Numbered from the stretch's first letter, positions 8,542-17,748 are shown. The stretch is DNA of 48,047 bases from JBLMYQ01 sp050258375 (GCA_050258375.1 JBLMYQ010000053.1:1-48047); one strand, 5' to 3'. Made by a program: numbers and translations. The notes: generated from the letters alone by a model not told the origin.

Positions 8542-9579
8542 TTACTTTCTTTTAAGCATTGTATATATTGTCTGAGCAACTTTCTCCAAAGAAACCTGCA
8601 TTTCAACTGCTCCAATATCAAATGCTACCTTAGGCATGCCATATACTACAGAGCTTTCTTCATCCTGACCTATTGTACTTGCACCTTTGCGTCTCATTTT
8701 CAATAATCCGTTCGCCCCATCACTTCCCATGCCTGTCAAAATTACCCCTACTGCATTTTTCCCAACTTTTTCGGCAACCGAATCAAAAAGTACATCAACA
8801 GATGGGCAATGCCCACTAACCTTTTCTCCGTTTGTACATTCTACAGAATACTCAGAACCACTTTTTTTAACCCTCATGTGATAATCCCCAGGAGCTAGCA
8901 GAACTCTTCCGGGAATTATTTTATCTCCTGTTTGAGCTTCTTTAACTTCAACAAGACATGTATTATTCAATCTATCTGCATACATCTTTGTAAAAAGAGG
9001 CGGCATATGCTGCACTATTACTGTTCCGGGAACATCTCGAGGGAACATTTTTATAACAGAAAAGAGAGCCTCAGTTCCCCCTGTAGAAGCACCTATAGCT
9101 ATTATCTTGTTTTGAATATCTCCACCTAATTTTTCAACAACTGAATTATTATTGGCTGATAATTCTTTTTTCCAATGCCCTACCTTTGCGGTTGAAGCTA
9201 TTTTTATTTTAATAATCAACTCATTAATAAAAGCCTCAACACTTCTCCCCATTCTTACATCAGGCTTTGCAACAAAATCAACCGCCCCTGCATTTAATGC
9301 ATCAAAAACGCTGTCGCTTATAGCACTTACAACAACAACAGGCATTGGGTACTGCGGCATAAGACGCCTTAGAAACTCTATACCGTTCATTCTGGGTAAT
9401 TCTACATCAAGCGTCATTACATCCGGTTCAAGCTCAATAATTTTATCTCTCGCCATATATGCATCACTTGCCGTACCAACTACCTCTATATTAGGATCAG
9501 TACTTAATTCACGAACAAGCTTCTCCCTGAACAAAAAAGCATCATCAACTACTAAAACCTTTATCCTTCTCTTTAACAT
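8542..9579 (-). CDS. cheB: Chemotaxis glutamate methylesterase/response regulator CheB
   Basis: CheB removes methyl groups from (and deamidates) receptor glutamates/glutamines, giving negative feedback in adaptation. The 345-residue protein has an N-terminal receiver with phospho-acceptor D58 (VMTLDVELPRMNG) and a C-terminal methylesterase domain with the full catalytic triad: S165 in IGASTGG, H191 in VQHMPP and D287 in GMGSDGANGL. Length matches the family. The start is ATG with AAAGGGGATATTT upstream. It follows cheR, its methylating counterpart, with 65 bp between them. Confidence 0.96.
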   Translation of the reverse strand: MLKRRIKVLVVDDAFLFREKLVRELSTDPNIEVVGTASDAYMARDKIIELEPDVMTLDVELPRMNGIEFLRRLMPQYPMPVVVVSAISDSVFDALNAGAVDFVAKPDVRMGRSVEAFINELIIKIKIASTAKVGHWKKELSANNNSVVEKLGGDIQNKIIAIGASTGGTEALFSVIKMFPRDVPGTVIVQHMPPLFTKMYADRLNNTCLVEVKEAQTGDKIIPGRVLLAPGDYHMRVKKSGSEYSVECTNGEKVSGHCPSVDVLFDSVAEKVGKNAVGVILTGMGSDGANGLLKMRRKGASTIGQDEESSVVYGMPKVAFDIGAVEMQVSLEKVAQTIYTMLKRK

Positions 9580-9644
9580 AAATATCCCCTTTGTAAAATG
9601 ATTATAGTATCATTGTACACATTTTTGCAATTTTTAAAATGATT

Positions 9645-10457
9645 TTATTCTTTTCTATAAATTGCAGGCATTATATATTTATATCCCGTCTCATCATTAG
9701 TAAGTGATTCTGAGTGACCAATAAAGAGATAGCCGCCATGCTCTGTATAATCATAAAACCTTTTTACCAATTCTCTTTTATTTTGAGTATCAAAGTATAT
9801 TAAAACATTTCTACAGAAAATTACGTGGAATCTATTTTTAAAAGGAAATTCACTGTTTTTCAAATTAAATCTGCGAAATATTACTTCGTTTTTTACCTTA
9901 TCAGCTACTTGATATTCATTTGCAGATATTTTATTAAAATAATTATTTCTCCATTGAATTGATACTGCATTTAATCCTTCCGAATCATATATTCCATCTG
10001 CCGCTGTTTTTAAAACCTTTGCAGAAATATCTGTAGCTAAAATCTTTGAATCCCACAAAACCTTCTGACTGCCTAAAAATTCATCTACTAACATTGCTAT
10101 TGTGTATGGCTCTTCTCCACTCGAACATCCTGCACTCCAAATTCTTAAATCCCGCTCCTTTAAATTGGAGTTCAAATAAGGCAAAACGACATTCTTTAGA
10201 TAATCAAAATGCTCTTTTTCTCTCATAAAAAATGTATGATTTGTGGTTAATCTGTTAATTAAGTTAGAAATACAATCTCCGCTTTTATCTTTAAAAATAT
10301 AATCAAAATAATCGGAAAAGCTTTCAAAGCCATTATCTAATAATGCAGTCTGAAGACGCCCCTCAATAAGAATTCTCTTTTCAGAAAGATTTATTCCGTA
10401 ATTTTCATTAATATAATCTACAACCTGTTTAAATTCTTTATCATTAAGTTTAATCAT
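9645..10457 (-). CDS. cheR: Chemotaxis protein methyltransferase CheR
   Basis: CheR transfers methyl groups from S-adenosylmethionine to receptor glutamates. The 270-residue protein has the small helical N-terminal domain followed by the methyltransferase fold, with the SAM-binding loop IWSAGCSSGEEPYT, the acidic LATDIS strand end and the CRNVLIYF motif. The ATG at 10457 is preferred because GGGAGAG lies just upstream; a TTG four codons earlier overlaps that site. The receptor at 10617-14558 has no C-terminal xWxxF-type tethering pentapeptide, so docking probably does not use that mode. A terminator-like hairpin separates cheR from the receptor gene. Confidence 0.95.
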   Translation of the reverse strand: MIKLNDKEFKQVVDYINENYGINLSEKRILIEGRLQTALLDNGFESFSDYFDYIFKDKSGDCISNLINRLTTNHTFFMREKEHFDYLKNVVLPYLNSNLKERDLRIWSAGCSSGEEPYTIAMLVDEFLGSQKVLWDSKILATDISAKVLKTAADGIYDSEGLNAVSIQWRNNYFNKISANEYQVADKVKNEVIFRRFNLKNSEFPFKNRFHVIFCRNVLIYFDTQNKRELVKRFYDYTEHGGYLFIGHSESLTNDETGYKYIMPAIYRKE

Positions 10458-10572
10458 ATACTCTCCCAAATTAGTATTAATCTACAATGTATAATTGAAA
10501 TATTAAAACAACATATATTTTTTCATAAATTATTTAAACCTATTCTAAAGAAGATTATCAAAAATGATTATG

Positions 10573-10612
10573 TTATTTTGAAAGAGAGCCTGCTGGCCCT
10601 CTTTCAAAATAA
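10573..10612 (-). terminator. Hairpin after the receptor gene
   Basis: Inverted repeat TTATTTTGAAAGAG (10573-10586) against CTCTTTCAAAATAA (10599-10612), 4 bp beyond the receptor stop codon. On the minus strand it is followed by an AT-rich tract with a short U-run (CATTTTTG) but no ideal U-tail, so it may be a partial terminator or 3' stabiliser that lowers expression of cheR and later genes relative to the receptor. Confidence 0.6.
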
Positions 10613-10616
10613 TGAA

Positions 10617-13600
10617 TTAATATTTGCCAAAATCCGTATCATCAAGTTTAATTTTTATCCGCGAATTCTTTGAAGCTAACTTGGCTTGCTCTTTAATCCC
10701 TTTTGCGTTCTGCCGCGCGCCCTCTTCTTTTTCAATCATGTCATGTACCATTTTGATTAGATTTGGGTCCATATTATCTGTTTTGGCAATACCTGCCGAA
10801 GCCTTTTTAACTTTGAATTCACTAACCTTATCTTTCATTACTATAGCCTGGCTTGATAATTCTTCGCTTGCAGCAGCACTTTCTTCAGCCGTTGCAGTAT
10901 TCGATTGAGTTACATTTGAAACTTGGGTTATTCCTGTATTGATTTGAGCAATACCTGTTGCCTGTTCATTGGATGCTGATGCAATGTCTGCAACTAAAGC
11001 AGCTGATTTTGATATACCATTAACGATATTATCAAGCGCTTTTGCAGTTTCATTTGCAATCTTTGTACCTGATTCCACTTTGTTTATTGAGCCTTCAATT
11101 AATGCAGTAGTTTCTTTTGCTGCATTTGCACTTCTGGCTGCCAAATTTCTTACCTCTTCAGCAACAACTGCAAATCCTTTACCATGCTGTCCTGCTCTAG
11201 CTGCTTCAACTGCTGCATTCAGAGCAAGGATATTTGTCTGGAATGCTATCTCGTCTATAACCTTTATAATCTTTGAAATGCTTGCTGATGATTGATTGAT
11301 GTCATCCATTGCCTTGAGCATTTCACCCATTTGTGTATTTCCTCTTTGTGCTTCATCTTTAACTTTTATTGACTCTTCATTCGCCTCATTTGCATTAAGA
11401 GCATTCTGTTTTGTTTGTGATGCAATTTGAGTCATAGCAGCAGTAATTTCTTCAACTGAGCTTGCTTGTTCTGTGGAACCATGAGATAGCTCCTGGCTGG
11501 ATATTGAAACTTGCTTAGCTCCTGCCGCAACCTGATCAGCTGCACTGTTTATATCACTGATAAATTCATTCAGTGATGTAATTGTATGAACAAGGGAGTC
11601 TTTTATTATTGAGAAATCTCCTTTATAATCCTGTGTAATACTGATATCCAGATTCTTGTTTTCTATTTCTTTCAATACATCTGCTATCTCATTTATATAT
11701 CCGCCAAGAATCTGTAGTGTAAAGTTCATATTCTCTTTAATAATTGCAAAATCACCATTGTATTCGCCCTTCATTGAGCCGGACATTATTCCTTCAGACA
11801 TTTGCTGCAATACATCAGCTGATTCCTTAATCGGTGCAACTATTGCATCAAGAATTTTATTTACACCATCAACCAGTTTTGCAAAATCACCCTTAAATTT
11901 AGCTGCATCCCCTCTAACATCAAGCTTTCCTTCCAGAGCTGCTTCAATTAATCCCATATTCTCTTTAACTACTTCCAATAAGCTGTTTCTAATCAGTTCA
12001 AGAGCATCATTAAGGAGTGTTTGCCTTCCCTTCAATCTTTCAAGCTGTACAGCAAAATCTCCGTTTGCATAAGCATTTAATACCACAATTACCTTCTTGA
12101 AGGTTTCAACATACAATTTTGAAACATTGTTAACCCCTTCAGACATTTTAGCATATACTCCTACAAAGCTTTCAACAGGCATTTGTGCAAGAGTATTTCC
12201 TTCTTGATGAGCTTCATAGTATTTTGTCATTTCGGAAACAAATAAATCCAGATAATCAATCAAACCATTGATGTTATTCTTTATTCCATTAAAGTCACCC
12301 TGGTAGTCATCAGTAATCTTTTCCGGAATATCTCCCTTGCTTATTCTTTCAACATATTGTGCTGCAACATTTAAAGGTCCAACTATTGCATCAAGAGTCT
12401 GATTAATACCACTTATCATTACTGCATACTCACCGCTGAACTTAGATGCATCACCTCTAACATCAAGCATTCCACGAACTGATGCTTCAACCAGGCTAAC
12501 AATCTCTGCACTTACATTCATTAGGTCATTTTTCAAACCATCCATATGGTCATTTAGCATTTTATGTCTTCCTGGCAATCTTTCAAGCTCTACACTAAAG
12601 TCACCCTTGCCATATGCATTTAAGACTGCAAACAATTTTTTATAAACACTTATATAAATATCTACAACCTCGTTAACTCCGTTAGCCATGTTAGCATATA
12701 CTCCTGTAAATTTTTCTACAGGCATGAAGTGTAATGTATTTCCGGCTTTGTGTTCTGCATGGAATATTTCCATTTCAGATGTGAACATACTTAGATATTC
12801 TATCAAGCCATTGATGTTATTCTTAATTTCATTAAAGTCACCCTGGTAGTCATCAGTAATCTTTTCAGGAATATCTCCCTTGCTTACTCTTTCAATATAA
12901 TTTGCTGCAACATTTAAAGGCACGGTTATTGCATCAAGAATTTTATTTACACCATCTACCAATCTTGCATAATCGCCCTCAAATTTAGCTGAATCGCCCC
13001 TTACACTGAGATTTCCTTCAACAACAGCTTTAATAACCTTATAATTTTCTTTAGTTATTTCAGTTAAATTATCTCTTAATCCATCAAGATGGTCATTAAG
13101 CATTTGGTGTCTTCCCGGAAGCTTTTCAAGCTGTACGCTAAAGTCACCCTTACCATATGCATCAAGAATCACAAATAACTTTTTATAAACTCTTATATAA
13201 ATATCTGCAACCTCATTAACACTTGCAGCCATTTCGGCATATACTCCTGCAAATTTTTCTACAGGCATGAAGTACAATGTATTTCCGGCTTTGTGCTCTG
13301 TATGGAATACGGCCATTTCAGATGTAAACATGTTCAGATATTCTATCAACCCATTGATGTTATTCTTGATTTCATTAAAGTCGCCTTTATAGTCAGCAGT
13401 AATCTTTTCAGGAATATCTCCCTTGCTTATCCTATCAACATATTGTGCTGCAACATTTAAAGGTCCGGTTATTGCATCCAGAGTTGAATTTATTCCATTG
13501 ACTATTTCTTTGTATCCACCTGCGAACCTTTCATCATTACCTCTATAATCAAGTTTACCTTCTATGCATTCTGATGTTAGCTCTTTTATTCCAACTTTAA

Positions 13601-14558
13601 GGTCATTTAAATTATCAATTATCTTGTTCATACTGATTGAAAGCATGTCGCCTTCATATTTTACGTTAATTTTAACATCAAGGTCGCCATCTGCAATTCT
13701 TTCAGCGGCTTCAATCTTTTCAATATTACTTTCAACCATTCTTGTGAAGGCTTTATATAATGGAGCAAATTCATCATTTTCAATATTACCAAATGAAATG
13801 TCCACATCCCCCATTGAAAGTCTGTTTGCTGCATTAATCAATCGTCTAATTATATAAGTTAATTTTTCCTTAAGTAAAAATATTGATATTACTGCTGCAG
13901 CTAATACCAGCAAAACAATTATGATAGCATCAGTCTTGGTTTTTCCTGCAGAATTAATAACCTTATTTTGTATTGCAGTAACATGACTGCTTTCAATTGC
14001 AACTATTTCGTCTAAAACTTTTTGAGATTTAACAAAAACATCATCTGATGCAATCTCAAGTTTAAGAGCGTCATTTTCTATTTTTGTTATCTGGTCAGAA
14101 TCAGTAGATACTCCATTTGCAATCAGGTTTTCCATTTTTTTAACAAGACCAATAATCTCTTTGTTGTTATTAGTCCATTGTGTCCAATAATTTGTGTATT
14201 CTTTCCATTTTGCTTGTGCAGTTATATCCTTTGGAATATTATTAAAAGTATTTATTGCTACATTTGCTTGCACAAGGTTCTGTTCATAGTATGCAGAAAG
14301 ATTTTTTCTTGTGGTAGAATTAGTTATTTTAGGATTTATCAATCCTAGCTTCGCACCTGCGCTTGAGCTTTGAGCTGATTTAATCTGCATTATTGCATGA
14401 AGTGCAGGCATTTCATTATCTGCAATAGATTCTATCCCCGTTCGAGTATTTGTATTCTCTGTAAAGCTTAAAAAACCTCCCAAGCCTGATATTACCATTA
14501 TTAAAATAAAGCTTAAGATCAACAAATGAATTAATTGTATGTTCTTTATCCATTTCAT
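10617..14558 (-). CDS. Giant methyl-accepting chemotaxis protein with tandem HAMP-type repeats
   Basis: 1313 residues, about twice a usual receptor. Topology: short cytoplasmic start, TM1 at about 10-31, an extracytoplasmic helical bundle (about 35-205, 4HB-like), TM2 at about 210-229, a HAMP at about 230-283, further HAMP-like units, then three tandem copies of a 181-residue module (starting at L336, L517 and L698) and a partial fourth from L879. The module signatures are ISKGDIPEKIT, GDFNEIKNNINGLIEYL and AGNTLxFMPVEKF. The signalling domain occupies about 1000-1250, with the conserved hairpin tip IDEIAFQTNILALNAAVEAARAG split across 1101-1123. A charged tail follows; no xWxxF pentapeptide. 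AAGGGGGAT precedes the ATG. It is the only receptor here, between cheW and cheR, so it is the presumed input of this array. Confidence 0.93.
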   Translation of the reverse strand: MKWIKNIQLIHLLILSFILIMVISGLGGFLSFTENTNTRTGIESIADNEMPALHAIMQIKSAQSSSAGAKLGLINPKITNSTTRKNLSAYYEQNLVQANVAINTFNNIPKDITAQAKWKEYTNYWTQWTNNNKEIIGLVKKMENLIANGVSTDSDQITKIENDALKLEIASDDVFVKSQKVLDEIVAIESSHVTAIQNKVINSAGKTKTDAIIIVLLVLAAAVISIFLLKEKLTYIIRRLINAANRLSMGDVDISFGNIENDEFAPLYKAFTRMVESNIEKIEAAERIADGDLDVKINVKYEGDMLSISMNKIIDNLNDLKVGIKELTSECIEGKLDYRGNDERFAGGYKEIVNGINSTLDAITGPLNVAAQYVDRISKGDIPEKITADYKGDFNEIKNNINGLIEYLNMFTSEMAVFHTEHKAGNTLYFMPVEKFAGVYAEMAASVNEVADIYIRVYKKLFVILDAYGKGDFSVQLEKLPGRHQMLNDHLDGLRDNLTEITKENYKVIKAVVEGNLSVRGDSAKFEGDYARLVDGVNKILDAITVPLNVAANYIERVSKGDIPEKITDDYQGDFNEIKNNINGLIEYLSMFTSEMEIFHAEHKAGNTLHFMPVEKFTGVYANMANGVNEVVDIYISVYKKLFAVLNAYGKGDFSVELERLPGRHKMLNDHMDGLKNDLMNVSAEIVSLVEASVRGMLDVRGDASKFSGEYAVMISGINQTLDAIVGPLNVAAQYVERISKGDIPEKITDDYQGDFNGIKNNINGLIDYLDLFVSEMTKYYEAHQEGNTLAQMPVESFVGVYAKMSEGVNNVSKLYVETFKKVIVVLNAYANGDFAVQLERLKGRQTLLNDALELIRNSLLEVVKENMGLIEAALEGKLDVRGDAAKFKGDFAKLVDGVNKILDAIVAPIKESADVLQQMSEGIMSGSMKGEYNGDFAIIKENMNFTLQILGGYINEIADVLKEIENKNLDISITQDYKGDFSIIKDSLVHTITSLNEFISDINSAADQVAAGAKQVSISSQELSHGSTEQASSVEEITAAMTQIASQTKQNALNANEANEESIKVKDEAQRGNTQMGEMLKAMDDINQSSASISKIIKVIDEIAFQTNILALNAAVEAARAGQHGKGFAVVAEEVRNLAARSANAAKETTALIEGSINKVESGTKIANETAKALDNIVNGISKSAALVADIASASNEQATGIAQINTGITQVSNVTQSNTATAEESAAASEELSSQAIVMKDKVSEFKVKKASAGIAKTDNMDPNLIKMVHDMIEKEEGARQNAKGIKEQAKLASKNSRIKIKLDDTDFGKY
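11925..13553 (-). repeat. Three tandem 543-bp coding repeats inside the receptor gene
   Basis: Three units of exactly 543 bp (181 codons): 13553-13011, 13010-12468 and 12467-11925, with a fourth partial unit below 11925. The same landmark (TTGATGTTATTCTT on the plus strand) occurs at 12268, 12811 and 13354, 543 bp apart each time. Long stretches are near-identical at nucleotide level, particularly between the first two units, which suggests recent duplication or gene conversion. Confidence 0.93.
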
Positions 14559-14600
14559 ATCTGGGATCCCCCTTAAGTATAATTTAAAAACCTCTTCTAT

Positions 14601-15095
14601 CTATCCAATATTGCTTAATGAGTCTATCTCATCATCTGACAGTATCTTTTCGCAATCAAGCAAAAGCTTTACGCTATTATTTATTTTTCCAATACCTTTA
14701 ATATATTTATTATGAAAGTTCTTGTTAAAATCAGGCGGTGCTGCAATCTCTTCATCCGAAATTGAAACCACTTCAGAAACACGATCAATAATCAGACCAA
14801 TAAATAAATCTCTTATTTCAATGATTATAATACATGTTCGATCATCGTATTCTCTCTCTGGCTTTTTAAATCTTAACCTTACATCCATAACAGGAATAAT
14901 TTTACCTCTTAGATTTATTACTCCTTTTACATATTCTTCTAATTCCGGAACAGGAGTAATTGCTTGAATACCAATTATTTCTGTTACATGCCTGATTTCA
15001 ATTCCATAGTCTTCATTTCCCATTGAAAATATTAAAAACTTGCCTTTCAAGGTATCTTCATCACCCATAAGCAAATCATCAAATTCTTGTTCCAT
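14601..15095 (-). CDS. cheW: Chemotaxis coupling protein CheW
   Basis: CheW links CheA to receptors in the signalling array. The 164-residue protein is essentially one CheW/SH3-like domain: KFLIFSMGNEDYGIEI at the start, then the typical VKGVINLRGKIIPVMDVR stretch (receptor/CheA contact) and LFIGLIIDRVSEVV. A short acidic N-terminal extension (MEQEFDDLLMGDED) precedes it. The ATG at 15095 is chosen because GGGAGGTG lies 6 nt upstream; an earlier in-frame ATG has no such site. It is the only CheW gene next to two cheA genes, so both kinases may share it. Confidence 0.95.
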   Translation of the reverse strand: MEQEFDDLLMGDEDTLKGKFLIFSMGNEDYGIEIRHVTEIIGIQAITPVPELEEYVKGVINLRGKIIPVMDVRLRFKKPEREYDDRTCIIIIEIRDLFIGLIIDRVSEVVSISDEEIAAPPDFNKNFHNKYIKGIGKINNSVKLLLDCEKILSDDEIDSLSNIG

Positions 15096-15156
15096 TTTTT
15101 CACCTCCCTTATTTAAAATTATTTTTAAATTTTTAAGCATAATTTTAATTATTTCA

Positions 15157-17283
15157 TTAATTAATCAATTCCCCGGCATCCAATATAAGACTTATACTTC
15201 CATCTCCCAGCAAGGTACATCCCGCAATTCCCCTCACTTTTTTTACATATTTAGGAAGGGCCTTAACAACAACCTGCTGCTCACCAATTAATGAATCTGC
15301 AAAAAGACAGATACTTTTGCTTTCATTCTCTATCATCATGATTATTCCCTCATCAATTTGCTGTACATCTGTTGGAACCTTATATAATTGATTTAGCCTT
15401 ACCACTGGATAACATTCGCCTCTTACAAGAACCATTTCATTTCCATCTGGATCAATTACTAACTCCTCGTTATTTATCCTGAAGGATTCTTTTATTGATA
15501 TTGTCGGCACTGTGTAGGTTGATTGTCCGACCTTAACAGTCATTCCATTTATTATTGCAAGCGTAAGCGGTATTTTGATGCTGATTGTAGTCCCTACATC
15601 AACTGTACTATCTACTATTACACTTCCTCTAATTTTTTCTATGTTTTTCATTACAACATCCATTCCTACTCCTCTTCCTGAAAACTCAGTTACACTTTCT
15701 TTTGTTGAAAAACCGGGCAGGAATATAAATGAATATATTTCTTTATCAGTAAGCTCATTCTCAGGCTTTGTCAAAAGCTTTCTTTCCTTGGCTTTTGCCA
15801 GTATTTTATTCTTATCCAAGCCTCTTCCATCATCTCTTACTACTATCCAAACATCTCCTCCTGCATTTTTACCCTCAAGCACAATCTTACCCTTCGACAG
15901 TTTTCCCTTAGCAACCCTTTCCTCAGGAATCTCCAACCCATGATCTAATGAGTTTCTTATTATGTGCATAAGAGGATCCGACAGATGCTCAATAATATTT
16001 TTATCAACCTCAGTAGTTTCTCCTAGAATTTCAAGCTCAACCTCTTTTTTAAGCTGTCTCCCCATATCTCTAACAAGTCTGTTCATCTTTTGGAATGTTA
16101 ATGCTAGCGGCACCATTCTTATTGATGTAACAACATCCTGCAAGTCATTGGTAATCTTCCGCAGTTGTCTTGCCGCCTTATTAAAGTTTTCCAGTTCAAG
16201 ACCTTCAATATCAGGATTTCTGGTTACCATTGCTTCCGAAATAACCAATTCCCCAACAAGGTCCATCAATTTATCCAATTTGAGAATATTAACATTTATT
16301 GATTCCTGCTTTTCTATCAGAGGTATATCTTTAACCAAGGCTTTTGGAATTTCTACTTTCTTTTCCTGAACTTCATTTTGTAACTCCGGTTGTTCTTTTT
16401 TAATACTATTTGCTTTCTCTTCTTCGTCCAAAACAATTACTTTTTTAGATTTCTTTTCATCAGCTGCTTTTGTTTTCTTTGCTTTCTTTTCTGTTTTCCC
16501 CTTGGCTTTCTTCTCTAGCTTTTCTAATGTGAAATCTCTTAAATATCCTGTATTAGCAATTAAGGCTCTTACTTCCTCTTCTGTTTTTTGGGTTTTAAAT
16601 CTAACTCTAAATCCCTCACCTCTTATTATTTTTACACTTTGCTCACTCTCTGTAATATCCTCCGGGTAATACTTAATATCTTCAGCTATTTCATTCAAAT
16701 CATTAATTAAAACAAAAGCCCTAACATTTTCCATACTGCAATCTCTTTCAAAAAACACAACCGTTTCATAGCTATTTCGATTCTGCTCAACTACACTGCT
16801 TTTATCAGAACCAATATAAAACTTCTGCTGCTCTTTTGTATTATTATCTTCTTTTTCCATCGATGCAGCAGTACTATCTGTTTTTAAGGAAGCAAGGTAA
16901 TCTTTAATAAATCCGGCTCTTTCAGAAGAGTCTCCATCCACTACGCTTCCATTTTGAATTTTTATTACTTCATTCTTGATAAAATCAATACTATCAAGAA
17001 CAATATCAGTAATTTGAGGATAATCAAATTCTTTATCTAAGTTTTTCCGAATAAAATCAAACAAATCCTCAATCGAATGTGCTAACGTAGAAATGTTATT
17101 AAAAAGCATCATTGCAGATGCGCCTTTAATACTATGCATCAATCTGAAAATTTCATTTATCGCATCCGATAATTCAGAGCTTTTTTCAATATTGAGCACA
17201 GCTTGTTCCAATTGTTCAATCTGTTGAAGCGTTTCAGAAATAAATATCTCCAACATAGGATCTACTTTTGTCTTGCCACTCAA
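15157..17283 (-). CDS. cheA: Chemotaxis histidine kinase CheA, copy 2
   Basis: 708 residues from the TTG at 17283, chosen because GAGGTG lies 6 nt upstream; an in-frame GTG nine bases earlier is inside that Shine-Dalgarno sequence, exactly as in cheA1. Domains: P1 with H50 (LMHSIKGASA), P2-like region (ENVRAFVLINDL), a lysine-rich linker (KKAKGKTEKKAKKTK) absent from CheA1, P3 (ESINVNILKLDKLMDL), P4 (N-box IIRNSLDHG, DDGRGL, GRGVGMDVV) and P5. All catalytic motifs are intact. P3-P5 are nearly identical to CheA1, while P2 and the linker have diverged, which fits one array core with different regulator docking. First gene of the che block, with its own promoter. Confidence 0.95.
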   Translation of the reverse strand: MSGKTKVDPMLEIFISETLQQIEQLEQAVLNIEKSSELSDAINEIFRLMHSIKGASAMMLFNNISTLAHSIEDLFDFIRKNLDKEFDYPQITDIVLDSIDFIKNEVIKIQNGSVVDGDSSERAGFIKDYLASLKTDSTAASMEKEDNNTKEQQKFYIGSDKSSVVEQNRNSYETVVFFERDCSMENVRAFVLINDLNEIAEDIKYYPEDITESEQSVKIIRGEGFRVRFKTQKTEEEVRALIANTGYLRDFTLEKLEKKAKGKTEKKAKKTKAADEKKSKKVIVLDEEEKANSIKKEQPELQNEVQEKKVEIPKALVKDIPLIEKQESINVNILKLDKLMDLVGELVISEAMVTRNPDIEGLELENFNKAARQLRKITNDLQDVVTSIRMVPLALTFQKMNRLVRDMGRQLKKEVELEILGETTEVDKNIIEHLSDPLMHIIRNSLDHGLEIPEERVAKGKLSKGKIVLEGKNAGGDVWIVVRDDGRGLDKNKILAKAKERKLLTKPENELTDKEIYSFIFLPGFSTKESVTEFSGRGVGMDVVMKNIEKIRGSVIVDSTVDVGTTISIKIPLTLAIINGMTVKVGQSTYTVPTISIKESFRINNEELVIDPDGNEMVLVRGECYPVVRLNQLYKVPTDVQQIDEGIIMMIENESKSICLFADSLIGEQQVVVKALPKYVKKVRGIAGCTLLGDGSISLILDAGELIN

Positions 17284-17436
17284 GCGAACCACCTCTGACG
17301 ATATTTTTTTGTTTCATGGGAAATTATTGATTATGAATTGAATTAATAAAATAAAAAACAAAAATAAAGACTATAAAAAAGAAGTATGTAATAATTTATA
17401 CAATAATTACCATTCTAGACTCAAGATATTAGTTTT

Positions 17437-17443
17437 TTCGACA
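17437..17443 (-). promoter_or_regulatory. Spo0A-box match TGTCGAA at the cheA2 promoter
   Basis: Perfect match on the minus strand to the TGTCGAA core recognised by Spo0A, at about +6 to +12 from the predicted start, where binding would block transcription. The paired, slightly degenerate copy at cheA1 raises its credibility. A heptamer can still arise by chance in this much DNA. Confidence 0.4.
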
Positions 17444-17455
17444 TTTTCTATACCA

Positions 17456-17484
17456 ATTTTAATACATTTCGTATATTATTTCAA
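17456..17484 (-). promoter_or_regulatory. Sigma-A-type promoter for the che block (cheA2)
   Basis: Minus strand: TTGAAA (17484-17479), 17-bp spacer, TAAAAT (17461-17456). The predicted start of transcription is near 17449, giving a leader of about 165 nt before the cheA2 start. Hexamers and spacing are identical to the cheA1 promoter. Confidence 0.65.
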
Positions 17485-17705
17485 CTGTTTTATATTATAT
17501 AATTGTGAAAATTAACTAATTTATTTATCCATAAAATTTAAGGATTAAAATTTCGACTATAAACATATTTAATATCGCTCTGTTAGGGCTTTTTAGAATG
17601 TAACTATAGCTGCAGCAGGACTTTCAAGATAATCATCCTATATTTTAAAGATTTTTTAATTATATGATTTATTCATATACATATCCAAATAGTTTATTAA
17701 AAATA
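17485..17705. other. Gene-free stretch upstream of the che promoter
   Basis: With 17284-17484 (leader, promoter) this forms a 480-bp gap. No reading frame, tRNA or known riboswitch was recognised. A less AT-rich patch at 17577-17640 contains small inverted repeats (AGCTGCAGC) whose role is unclear. Confidence 0.4.
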
Positions 17706-17748
17706 GGAAAAAGGTATGCCCTCGTATTATTTCCCAGGCATACCTTTT
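17706..17748 (-). terminator. Terminator of glyQ-glyS
   Basis: Inverted repeat AAAAGGTATGCC (minus strand, from 17748) against GGCATACCTTTTT (ending about 17708), an internal loop of about 18 nt, then a U-rich tail on the minus strand. It lies 17 bp past the glyS stop codon. Confidence 0.85.

Noticed and set aside
9152..9601. 149-codon open frame on the plus strand
   Set aside because: Antisense to cheB; no start signals and no recognisable domain.
11925..13553. CRISPR-like or intergenic tandem repeat
   Set aside because: The regular 543-bp spacing is entirely within the receptor reading frame and is a protein repeat.
17395..17424. TTGAGT-18-TATAAA as the cheA2 promoter
   Set aside because: Weaker hexamers and spacing than TTGAAA-17-TAAAAT at 17456-17484, which is mirrored at cheA1; it may still be a secondary start.
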